Part shown: positions 30,838 to 38,191 of the stretch, piece after piece
How positions within the stretch are numbered: position 1 is the stretch's first letter
Layout of the letters: each line of letters begins with the position of its first letter
NCBI GenBank assembly: GCA_006226595.1
Contig: SBGP01000012.1
Coordinates: 27,154-91,153, forward strand
Direction of reading: 5' to 3'
DNA from: Deltaproteobacteria bacterium
Lineage (GTDB): Bacteria > Myxococcota_A > UBA796 > GCA-2862545
Length of the DNA stretch: 64,000 bases
Program-made: the position numbers and the translations under genes
The notes under the pieces: generated by a model
Database searches by the model: none
What the model was told of the DNA's origin: nothing
The model's input: only the letters and a program-made list of their open reading frames with translations

Positions 30838-31569
30838 CTAGAAGGAGAACTTCGCGTAGCCGGTGGCGATGACGCCGAGGTCCCAGTTGATCATGTAGGC
30901 GACGTCCACGTCCGCGCCCACGGAGAAGTGGGAGAGCTTGGTGTAGTACTCGACCGTCGGGCCGCCGAAGCCGAACGGGTGGATCGAGTTGTGTACGCCC
31001 GGGTCGACGCCCCAGTAGGTGACGACGTCGGTCGCGTAGGTCTGCTCGTGGATGAGCAGGGGGCTGTACATCACGCCGCCACCGAGACGGACGCCGATGC
31101 CGAGGCGACGCGCCGGGTAGATCGAGAACTCGTAGGCGCCCGAGCCCTGGAAGGTGCGCGTGTCGCCCTGGATGTACTGCGGCACGCCGACGTCGCGCTG
31201 CAGGTCCCAGTGCATGCCGTTGTGCAGGCCGGTGGTGAACGCGACCTCCCACGCCATGGAGCGACGCTCCTGGTCGAGGAAGTCCTGGCCGAGGGTGAGC
31301 GCCATGGTGGTGCCAGAGCGCAGCACGCCGCTGCCGTAGTTCAGCAGGTACGCGGTGGTGCCCATTCCGGCCTTGATGTACAGGCCGCGCTCGATCTCGC
31401 GGATGACCTCGGTCTCGGCCGCCGCAGCGCCAGCCGCCTTCTTCTTCTTCGAAGCCTTCTTGCCGCCGTCGGCGTCGAGGTCCTCGATGCTCGACTGGGC
31501 CCACGCCGACGACGTGAGGGTCGGCATGACGCAGAGGGCGAGCAGGAGCGGGGAGAGCTTGTTCAGCAT
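30838..31569 (-). CDS. gltH: Outer-membrane beta-barrel protein, probable GltH
   Basis: 243 residues. ATG 31569 opens a signal peptide (MLNKLSPLLLALCVMPTLTSSAWA). A lysine/alanine-rich stretch (GGKKASKKKKAAGAAAAE) follows, then alternating beta-strand sequence ending in an aromatic (TGYAKFSF), as outer-membrane barrels do. The strand pattern (GVRLGGGVMYSPL; VGADVDVAYMINWDLGVIATG) resembles the myxobacterial OMP family of gltA and gltB. In M. xanthus a barrel gene, gltH, follows gltG, which is the position here. The symbol rests on that gene order. The intervening 379 bp and terminators suggest its own promoter. Confidence 0.6.
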   Translation of the reverse strand: MLNKLSPLLLALCVMPTLTSSAWAQSSIEDLDADGGKKASKKKKAAGAAAAETEVIREIERGLYIKAGMGTTAYLLNYGSGVLRSGTTMALTLGQDFLDQERRSMAWEVAFTTGLHNGMHWDLQRDVGVPQYIQGDTRTFQGSGAYEFSIYPARRLGIGVRLGGGVMYSPLLIHEQTYATDVVTYWGVDPGVHNSIHPFGFGGPTVEYYTKLSHFSVGADVDVAYMINWDLGVIATGYAKFSF

Positions 31570-31948
31570 GGATTTCCTCGGCGGATTGCAGTCCGCAGTG
31601 ACAGGCACGTTTATCACACGCTTGTCGTCACCGGAACCAGTCTTCCCGGCCATCAAGCGGTCCTGACATTCTCTGGATGAGCCGGCACTCAGCGAGATGG
31701 TCCATCTAGACCCGCGACCCTGGGTTTCCGCCGGTTCATGGGTGTTGGTGGTCAGTCGATCGCGTGGCTCGTCCACGTGTGCGAGAGTCGTCAACTGACA
31801 GGGGTGAGGGCGCGAAGGTCCAGGAGCTCCGGGCACGAAAAAGCCCGCTCCGAGGAGCGGGCTTCGCGTTCTCACGCCTCGGGCGATCAGCCCGGGGCGA
31901 ACAGGCCCCCGAGGCGATCAGCCCGGGGCGAACAGGCCCCCGAGGCGA
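31570..31948. other. Intergenic region between gltG and gltH
   Basis: 379 bp without a convincing gene. On the minus strand it begins with a 31-bp tandem repeat that copies the end of gltG, then an intrinsic terminator (31838-31863), then about 270 bp leading to gltH. Its promoter must lie there, but no clear hexamers were recognised. Confidence 0.7.
31838..31863 (-). terminator. Intrinsic terminator of the gltF-gltG unit
   Basis: On the minus strand AGCCCGCTCC, loop TC, GGAGCGGGCT, followed by TTTT. The ten-pair perfect stem lies about 85 bases past the gltG stop, beyond the 31-bp repeats. Confidence 0.85.
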
Positions 31949-31967
31949 TCAGCCCGGGGCGAACAGG
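31883..31967. repeat. 31-bp tandem repeat, about 2.7 copies, overlapping the gltG stop codon
   Basis: Units begin at 31883, 31914 and 31945, each starting GCGATCAGCCCGGGGCGAAC; the visible parts of the copies are identical. The unit nearest the gene contains the last codons of gltG (LFAPG) and its TGA, so the array is a duplication of the gene's 3' end into the trailer. GGGG and CCCC tracts in each unit can pair to give small serial hairpins. Confidence 0.9.
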
Positions 31968-33952
31968 AACGGGTAGGAGACGATGACGATACCGCCGCCC
32001 TTCGGCTGCGGGAACTGCATCCGCATGAAGCGTCCGGACACGCAGGACTCGACCGCGGAGTTGTTCATCGTCGTGGTCTTCACGTTCGCGCTGGAGACGC
32101 TGCCGTCCTTGGCGATGACGAACTTGATGACGATCTTGCCGCCGAGGCTCGGGCTCTTGGTGAGCTCGCGCTGGTAGCAGTAGCGAATCGCGTTCATGTG
32201 GCGCTTGATGACTTCGTCGATGAGCGAGCGGTCGAGGGCACCGAGGATGATCGGGTCGCCACCGACGCGGCCGATGCCGCCTTCGCCCTTGGCGCCGAAG
32301 TTACCGCCGCCGGAGCCGTAGCCGCTGGCGCCGGAGCCCATGCCCTTGGTGCCGAGGCCGCCGAGGCCTTCCGCGGTACCGCCGCCGCCGAGACCGCCGC
32401 CACGGGAGCCGAGGCCGCCGGAGCCGATCTGGGTGCCCTTGGCGCCGATGAGGCCGCCGATGCCGCCGGTGAGGCTGGAGTCGAGGGCGGAGGAGCCGAA
32501 CACGCCGTCCATGGCGCCGTTGTCGGACAGGGCGCCGAGGAGGCCGGCGTTCTCGGCAATCTGCTTGTCGAGCTCGCGCTTCTGGATCTCGACCTTGTTG
32601 CCCTTGGCCTTCTCCATCTTCGCTTCTTTCTTGCCGACCTTGCCCTCTTCGCGCTTGGCCTTGGCACCCTCACCCGCGTCGGGGTTGCCCGAGGGCTTCT
32701 TCTTCTCCTCGACCGGCTCGGGCTTCTGGATGAGAAGCTCGACGAAGCGGTCGGGGATCTCGACCATCTCGTTCTGCGGGCGGGACTCGCCGGTGTACAG
32801 GAAGACACCGAAGACCAGGCCGATGAACGCGATGACGGAGAAGATGGCGAGGAAGGGGTAGTCCACGTCCTCGGTCAGGCGCGCGATGATGCGCTTGCCG
32901 CGGTGGACGTTGTGCGCGAAGAACACGACGCCGTCGACATCCACCACGAGGCGGGTGTCGTCGCTCATCGGGATCTCGTAGCCGTTGCCGCTCTTCTTCG
33001 CGTGGCCCGCGGAGACGAGCTCGTCGAAGCTGTGGCGGCTCTCGCCGATGTCGACGAAGCCATCCCAGTTCGAGCTGACCTCGGCGACGTAGCGCTCACC
33101 GTCCCACTTGAACAGGTTGTGCTCGGTGCCGCCGAGCTTGTCGTCGGGAGCGTAGAAGTCGTTCTTCCACTCGGAGACGACCTCGGACCACATCGGCGGG
33201 GTGAACTTGAGCACCTGGTGCACGCCGGTCGGCACCCAGCCCATGTTCACGCCGAGGAAGTTCCACTTCCAGCCGGTGGAGGCGCCGATGGAGACCGGCT
33301 TGCCCTCGGGGAGGAAGTGCTTGGTGTCGAGGAGGAGGTCCTCCCAGATCTGGTTGACCTCGAGGACCTTCGGACGGGTCTTGTCGATGCCGAGACCGCT
33401 GGTCGCCGTGCCGGACCGCATGATCCAGGCCATGACGTCCTCGACCTCGTTGATCCCGTCGGGATCCGCGTCGGTCTCCTCGTCCTCGCTCGGGACGTCG
33501 GCGATGACGCCACCGGCGCCGAGCGGCTCCGGCTCGTCGTCCTCGTCGAGCGCGTCGTCGTCGAAGGAGGCGGCCTCCATCTCGCGGGCGAGCTCGGCGG
33601 GGTCCATGGCGACCATGGTCGCCTCTTCTTCGTCGAAGGCCTCGGGCACGTGCACGGCCACGACGATGCGGAGCTCACCGATCTGGATCGAGTCACCGGA
33701 GGTGACCGAACCGTTGGTGACGGGCTCGCCATTGAGCCTGGTGCCACCGTCGGCGCCGAGGTCGGCGATGTTGAGGCTGTCGCCAGAGACGTTGAGCACC
33801 GCGTGCAGGTCGGCGACGCCGTCGCCGTCGACGCGAAGCGCGGCGGCCTCGCCCTTGCCGATGGTGATGCTGGGCTGCGAGAACTCCGCGGTCTTGATCA
33901 GGGAATCACCGCGGTAGACCTCAAAGGTCAGCACCTGGCTCTCGTTGGCCAT
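31949..33952 (-). CDS. gltG: FHA- and TonB-like Glt machine protein (GltG/PglI type)
   Basis: 667 residues. An N-terminal FHA domain (about 1-100: TIGKGEAAALRV, VADLHAVLNV, GTRLNGEPV) lies in the cytoplasm. A long acidic linker (105-170), a beta-rich domain (195-345) and one transmembrane helix (366-386) follow. The periplasmic part has a Lys/Glu-rich segment, a Gly-rich stretch (about 480-570) and a C-terminal TonB-like AgmX/PglI domain (IDEVIKRHMNAIRYCYQREL ... PKGGGIVIVSYPF). In M. xanthus GltG links the inner-membrane motor through the periplasm to outer-membrane Glt proteins; FHA domains bind phosphothreonine, so kinase control is possible. It follows gltF by 93 bp. Confidence 0.78.
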   Translation of the reverse strand: MANESQVLTFEVYRGDSLIKTAEFSQPSITIGKGEAAALRVDGDGVADLHAVLNVSGDSLNIADLGADGGTRLNGEPVTNGSVTSGDSIQIGELRIVVAVHVPEAFDEEEATMVAMDPAELAREMEAASFDDDALDEDDEPEPLGAGGVIADVPSEDEETDADPDGINEVEDVMAWIMRSGTATSGLGIDKTRPKVLEVNQIWEDLLLDTKHFLPEGKPVSIGASTGWKWNFLGVNMGWVPTGVHQVLKFTPPMWSEVVSEWKNDFYAPDDKLGGTEHNLFKWDGERYVAEVSSNWDGFVDIGESRHSFDELVSAGHAKKSGNGYEIPMSDDTRLVVDVDGVVFFAHNVHRGKRIIARLTEDVDYPFLAIFSVIAFIGLVFGVFLYTGESRPQNEMVEIPDRFVELLIQKPEPVEEKKKPSGNPDAGEGAKAKREEGKVGKKEAKMEKAKGNKVEIQKRELDKQIAENAGLLGALSDNGAMDGVFGSSALDSSLTGGIGGLIGAKGTQIGSGGLGSRGGGLGGGGTAEGLGGLGTKGMGSGASGYGSGGGNFGAKGEGGIGRVGGDPIILGALDRSLIDEVIKRHMNAIRYCYQRELTKSPSLGGKIVIKFVIAKDGSVSSANVKTTTMNNSAVESCVSGRFMRMQFPQPKGGGIVIVSYPFLFAPG

Positions 33953-34045
33953 GAGAACTCTCCGAGAGTTGGGAGAAGAAGAGGAAGAGGGGTTCTTGCC
34001 GAAGGCGTCGACCGTGCTGTCAGGCGGGTCGACATCGGGGAGGTC

Positions 34046-34303
34046 TTACTTGACCTCGTCGATGGACTGCTTCATCTCGTCGTTCCAGTGCTCGCGCAGC
34101 CGGATCAGCGGGTTGAAGTTGGCCTTCTTGCGGGAGAGGAGCAGGGAGCCCTCGGGCTTGACCAGCTCACCGGTCACGTCCACGGACTCGAAGTCGATCT
34201 CGGTGCGCTCCTTGTACTTGACGGCGGTTTCGCCTTCGTCCTGGGCGAGCGCGGGGCTCGCGAAGACGCTGAAGGCGGCCAGAAGAGCGAGAGTACGAGT
34301 CAT
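34046..34303 (-). CDS. gltF: Small periplasmic Glt-locus protein, probable GltF
   Basis: 85 residues with a signal peptide (MTRTLALLAAFSVFASPALA) and a short mature part with FESVDVTGELVKPEGSLLLSRKK, ending in KQSIDEVK. GGAG precedes ATG 34303. No enzyme motif is present. It lies directly upstream of gltG and downstream of gltE (with two genes between), where M. xanthus has gltF, so the symbol is assigned by position. The mature domain is too short to do more than bind partners. It probably forms a transcription unit with gltG. Confidence 0.5.
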   Translation of the reverse strand: MTRTLALLAAFSVFASPALAQDEGETAVKYKERTEIDFESVDVTGELVKPEGSLLLSRKKANFNPLIRLREHWNDEMKQSIDEVK

Positions 34304-34469
34304 GGAGTTCCTCCGGTGTTGGACCCGCTTGGTTGCCGGCGTGCGGGATCCTGAACACGTGCGAATGCAAGCGGCATTCTTAGGTGTCAGGGGTCCCCGC
34401 ACAAGCTGAGGGGGGTCATTTTCGGGTCAAGCAGGACTGACAGGGGCTTGATGCGGCGGTTCCCGAGGT

Positions 34470-34488
34470 TTCGTCAAGGAGATGCAAG
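34470..34488 (-). repeat. 19-nt motif copy A upstream of gltF
   Basis: CTTGCATCTCCTTGACGAA on the minus strand, 167 bases upstream of gltF. It matches copy B at 36128-36146 in 17 of 19 positions. See the finding on a shared upstream element. Confidence 0.5.
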
Positions 34489-34504
34489 CCCCGTCTCCTG
34501 ACGA

Positions 34505-34551
34505 AGAAACCCGCAACTGGGCCGATCCGATTCGGACCGACCCGCTGCGGG
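34505..34551 (-). terminator. Terminator after the FHA-less GltG paralogue
   Basis: On the minus strand an outer stem CCCGCA/TGCGGG encloses an eleven-pair inner stem (GGGTCGGTCCG with CGGATCGGCCC, two G-U pairs), followed by TTTCTT. It lies just after the stop at 34559. Confidence 0.75.
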
Positions 34552-34558
34552 AGAGGCC

Positions 34559-35998
34559 TCATCCGGGAGCAAACAGGAACGGGTAGCTGACGATCACGAT
34601 GCCGCCGCCCTTGGGCTTCGGGAACTGCATCTTCAGGAAGCGCCCGACGACGCAGGACTCGACGGCGTCGTTGCCGAGGGAGCTGCGCTTGGGGGTGGCC
34701 CGGGCGACGGAGCCGTCCCCGGCGATCGTGAACCCGACGACGATCTTGCCGCTCAGATCGGGCTCGCGCTGCAGCTCCTGCTGGTAGCAGTAGCGGATCG
34801 CCGGCATGTGGCGCTTGATGACCTCGTCGATGAGCGAGCGGTCCATGTTGCCGATGAGGATCGCGTCCTGGACCTGCGGCACGCTGGAGCCCGGCTTGGT
34901 CCCGTCCCCGCCGATCACGCCGATGGGCGCGGCACCGCAGTCCTCGATGTTGCCGATGCACCGCCCCTGGATCGTCGTCGTCTCGGCGTTGCCGCCGCCG
35001 CCCGGCCCGAAGCCGCGGTCGCCGAGGCCACCGTGGCCGAGCTGAACACCGCGCTTTCCGACGAGGCCGCCGATGCTGTTCTCGAGGCCGTCGGCGAGAC
35101 CGCCGCTGCTGAGGCCGGCGAGGGACGGGTCGCCCCAGGCCTGGAAGATGCCGCTGTTGTTCACCGCCTGGCGGTCGCGCTCGTCGCCCTTGGCGGCCTT
35201 GGTCTTCACCTTCTTTCCCTGGCGCTCGCCCGGCGTACCCTCGTCGCCCTTGGCCTTCGGCTTGGGAGCCGCGACGTCTTCGACCTTCGGGGCCGGCGGC
35301 GGCGGCTCGGGCGCCTGGTACACGAGGCTCACGATCTCCTGCGGGATCTCGACGACTTCGTTCTTCGGCGTGGGCGGCTGGTTCCACATGGCGATGCCGA
35401 ACAGAAGTCCGAGGCCGGCGACGACGGAGAACATGCCGGCAAAGGGACCGTCCGGTCCGATCTGCGGTCGCCCGGCGAGCGAGGCGGGGGCCCGCACCCT
35501 GGAGAACACGAGCGAGACGCTGTCTCGCCGCAGGCGCAGCACGGCGTCGGTGGGCACGGAGATCGTCTCCTCGGCGACGAAGGCCCAGTTCTGGCCGTGA
35601 CCCCCGACTTCCGCCGTCCAGCCGCGCGGCACGTGGACGACGGCCTCGCCCTCCTCCCAGCGCACGAGCTCGAGCTTCTCCTCGCCGTCGAGCAGCTCGG
35701 ATGGGGCGAAGAGGTCGCAGGTCGGCCGCTGGTCGACCTCGCTCCACAGGGGTGGCGCGACGGCCGCGAGGTGACGGAACTCCGGTCGGATCCACCCCAT
35801 GTCGATGCCGAGGCAGCTCCACCGCCAGCCGACGGCGTCGCCGACGGTGAGGGCAGGGGAGTCGGGCAGGTGGTGCTGGGTGTCGAGCACCAGGTCGTCC
35901 CAAAGCAGGTGCACCTCGAGGACGCGCGGGGCGTGGCCGCGAAGGGCGAGGTTGCTGCTGCCGGTGTCGGTGCGGCGGATGAAGTCGGGCGTGTGCAT
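34559..35998 (-). CDS. AgmX/PglI C-terminal-domain protein, GltG paralogue lacking FHA
   Basis: 479 residues. AGGAG lies six bases before ATG 35998. The cytoplasmic part (about 20-170) matches the middle domain of the neighbouring GltG (VLEVHLLWDDLVLDTQHHLP against VLEVNQIWEDLLLDTKHFLP). One transmembrane helix (187-206), a Pro/Lys/Gly-rich periplasmic stretch and the same C-terminal TonB-like domain follow, with an identical last block GGGIVIVSYPFLFAPG. There is no FHA domain, zinc ribbon or GYF domain. M. xanthus has two such proteins, GltG and GltJ/AgmX; this may be the GltJ equivalent. It has two extra cysteines in a periplasmic insert (GRCIGNIEDCG). Confidence 0.78.
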   Translation of the reverse strand: MHTPDFIRRTDTGSSNLALRGHAPRVLEVHLLWDDLVLDTQHHLPDSPALTVGDAVGWRWSCLGIDMGWIRPEFRHLAAVAPPLWSEVDQRPTCDLFAPSELLDGEEKLELVRWEEGEAVVHVPRGWTAEVGGHGQNWAFVAEETISVPTDAVLRLRRDSVSLVFSRVRAPASLAGRPQIGPDGPFAGMFSVVAGLGLLFGIAMWNQPPTPKNEVVEIPQEIVSLVYQAPEPPPPAPKVEDVAAPKPKAKGDEGTPGERQGKKVKTKAAKGDERDRQAVNNSGIFQAWGDPSLAGLSSGGLADGLENSIGGLVGKRGVQLGHGGLGDRGFGPGGGGNAETTTIQGRCIGNIEDCGAAPIGVIGGDGTKPGSSVPQVQDAILIGNMDRSLIDEVIKRHMPAIRYCYQQELQREPDLSGKIVVGFTIAGDGSVARATPKRSSLGNDAVESCVVGRFLKMQFPKPKGGGIVIVSYPFLFAPG

Positions 35999-36127
35999 GG
36001 CGGTCTCCTGTGGGCGCACGAGACCCCGCGGACCTCCGGGTGGAGGCCGAGTCGATCTCGCCGTCGCGGCGGGGAATGAGGCATGGGCCCGCCGTCATGG
36101 AAGTCCGACGCCGCGCTCGCCCCCCGG

Positions 36128-36146
36128 TTCGTCAAGGGGAGGCAAG
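36128..36146 (-). repeat. 19-nt motif copy B upstream of the GltG paralogue
   Basis: CTTGCCTCCCCTTGACGAA on the minus strand, 130 bases upstream of the start at 35998. It is 17/19 identical to copy A at 34470-34488. Confidence 0.5.
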
Positions 36147-36190
36147 GCGGTGGTGAAGGCCGTGTCACGCCCTCGGGAGCGCGCGTGGCG

Positions 36191-36559
36191 CTAGCGCTTC
36201 AACTTCGGCAGGTGCCCGGTTGCCGCGAAGACCAGCTCCCGAAGGCCCTCCACCTCGAGGTCTTCGACCCGCGCGATGCGCATGCTGCGCATGGCCTTGC
36301 CGGTGCCACCGATCAGCCCGTGAGGATCGGGGAGGTCCGCGCCGTAGTAGAAGCCGAGGTTCAGGTGCTTCGCGTACGCGCTGATGTAGCAGTACTGCTC
36401 GCTCATCTTCTTCGGGCCCACGCCGAAGCCGGCGGTCTTCTGCCGAGGCCAGCCCACCTCGACGACGTCGGGGTCGATGTCCCGGATCAGTGCGCGGGCC
36501 GCGTCGAATAGCGGCAAGACTTCGGGGCTCAGCGCTTCGCGCAGCTCGTCGATGGACAT
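36191..36559 (-). CDS. DUF1801 (YdhG-like) domain protein
   Basis: 122 residues, a single small alpha/beta domain without signal peptide. The patterns DPDVVEVGWPRQKTAGFGVGPKKM, YCYISAYAKHLNLGFYYG and the C-terminal IARVEDLEVEGLRELV fit the DUF1801/YdhG group, some members of which were linked to iron delivery (Fra of Bacillus). It interrupts the Glt gene run between gltE and the GltG paralogue and shows no obvious tie to them. It is separated from gltE by a terminator. Confidence 0.7.
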   Translation of the reverse strand: MSIDELREALSPEVLPLFDAARALIRDIDPDVVEVGWPRQKTAGFGVGPKKMSEQYCYISAYAKHLNLGFYYGADLPDPHGLIGGTGKAMRSMRIARVEDLEVEGLRELVFAATGHLPKLKR

Positions 36560-36605
36560 GGCACCTCCGGCCGGCAGTGTGCCATCGGCGGGTCCCTGAG
36601 CACGA

Positions 36606-36631
36606 ACGGCGCCCCCGTGTGGGGACGCCGT
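36606..36631 (-). terminator. Terminator after gltE
   Basis: On the minus strand ACGGCG(T)CCCC, loop ACAC, GGGG(G)CGCCGT form a near-perfect stem 22 bases after the gltE stop. The trailing TTCGTGCTC is only weakly T-rich. It marks the likely end of the gltA-gltE unit. Confidence 0.65.
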
Positions 36632-36652
36632 CGGTGTGGGTGAGCGACCTGG

Positions 36653-38173
36653 CTACTCGCCGCCGCCCTCGGCGGGGGCTTCCTCGGCCGGAGCCTCTTC
36701 GCCCTCGGGCAGCTCGCCGCCCTCTTCCTCGGCCGGCAGCTCTTCGCCACCACCGCCGCCGGCGCCACACGCGGCGATGCCATCGTCGATGGTCGGCTCG
36801 TAGTAGTCGTCGAACATCGACTTCATGTCGGGAGCCATGCTGGTCTCCTGAGCCTCGACCACCATGCGGCCCTGCTCGATCACCATCATGACTTCCTCGA
36901 CCACCTCGGGTCCGAGGCAGTCGGCGTTCGCCGTGACCTTGGCCTCGAAGGTGTCGATCTGCGCGCCGAGATCGGTGAGGAGCTTCTTGTTGCGCTCCTC
37001 ACGCTCCTTGGCCTCCTGCGCGAGGCGCTTCTCCTCGGCAATCCGCTCTTCCTCGGCGGTCTTGGCAGCACGGACCTCGTCCATCTTCTCGAACACCGGG
37101 TCGTTCGGCCCGATGGTGCCCGCTGCCGCGTCCACGTACGCCTGGAGGTACTTCAGCGCCTTGTTGAAGTCCTTGGTGTACACGTAGTGGAGGGTCGCCG
37201 CGTTGTAGTAGGCGATGCGGTTGGCGGGGTCGATCTTGATGATCTCGTTGTAGACGCCGTCGGCCTTGTTGAAGTCGCCGTTGCCGCGGAGGGACACGGC
37301 GTAGCCGAGCTTGGCCTCGACGCTCGCCGGGTTGGCCTTGGTGGCCTCGGTGAACGACTTGAGGGCCAGGGCGTAGTCGCCGGAGTTCAGCGCGATGAAC
37401 CCGAGGTTCGTGTTCGCCTCGAACCCATCGGGGTCGAGCTTGATCGCGGTCTTGAACTGCTCGATGGCCGCGGCCTCGTCTTCCTGCTCGAGGTAGGTGA
37501 CGCCGAGGTTGTTGTACGTGCCGAAGTCACCCTCGTTGAGGGCGAGAGCCTTCTCCGAGCACAGCTGCGCCATGCCGTAGTTGCCCTGGGCGTGGTACAT
37601 CGCGGCGAGGTTCCGGTAGACCTGGGCGTTCTTCGGGTCGAGGAGCAGGATTTCCTGGGCCTCGGCGAGTGCCGCACCGTGGTTGCCGGAGGTCGCGAGC
37701 GACTTCACGAGGTCGTTGCGGACCTCGAGGTTCTTCGGGTCGTTCTCGAGGTACTTGCGGTACAGCGCCTCGGCCTCGGAGCCCATGCCCTGCGACGCCA
37801 GCATGCGGGCGTAGCTGAACATGGCAGCCTCGTAGGCCGGGTCGGCGTCATAGGCCGCCTTGTAGTGCAGCATCGCGGCGTCGCTGTTGCCGAGCACCTC
37901 GGCGGTCCACCCGGCGTTGAAGTGCGCCTTGGGGTGGTTGCCGAGCTCGGCCGCACGGGCGAAGCGCTCGTACGCCAGCGGGTAGTCGATGGCGCCGTCC
38001 TTGTTGGGGGACTGGAGCACCTGGACGCCGTTGCGGAACAGCGGTCCGGGCTTGCTCATGTCCTCTTCGGACAGGGCCTCGACCTTGGTCTTGCCGCCGC
38101 CGCCACAGCCGGGCAGCGTGGACGCGGTCCCGAGAAGGGCCAGCCCCAGAGCGAGCTTGGTAAGAATACGCAT
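36653..38173 (-). CDS. gltE: TPR lipoprotein of the Glt machine (GltE/AglT)
   Basis: 506 residues. A type II signal peptide ends in LPGC (Cys23). About eight TPR units follow (for example YNNLGVTYLEQEDEAAAIEQF; ANTNLGFIALNSGDYALALKSF), then a charged coiled coil (about 375-410: KTAEEERIAEEKRLAQEAKERE) and a very acidic Glu/Pro/Ala/Gly tail. In M. xanthus AglT/GltE is a periplasmic TPR lipoprotein needed for gliding. The gene lies 18 bp after gltD, as in M. xanthus. The acidic tail may be an added interaction segment. Confidence 0.8.
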   Translation of the reverse strand: MRILTKLALGLALLGTASTLPGCGGGGKTKVEALSEEDMSKPGPLFRNGVQVLQSPNKDGAIDYPLAYERFARAAELGNHPKAHFNAGWTAEVLGNSDAAMLHYKAAYDADPAYEAAMFSYARMLASQGMGSEAEALYRKYLENDPKNLEVRNDLVKSLATSGNHGAALAEAQEILLLDPKNAQVYRNLAAMYHAQGNYGMAQLCSEKALALNEGDFGTYNNLGVTYLEQEDEAAAIEQFKTAIKLDPDGFEANTNLGFIALNSGDYALALKSFTEATKANPASVEAKLGYAVSLRGNGDFNKADGVYNEIIKIDPANRIAYYNAATLHYVYTKDFNKALKYLQAYVDAAAGTIGPNDPVFEKMDEVRAAKTAEEERIAEEKRLAQEAKEREERNKKLLTDLGAQIDTFEAKVTANADCLGPEVVEEVMMVIEQGRMVVEAQETSMAPDMKSMFDDYYEPTIDDGIAACGAGGGGGEELPAEEEGGELPEGEEAPAEEAPAEGGGE

Positions 38174-38191
38174 CTTGATTCCCTCTCTGGC

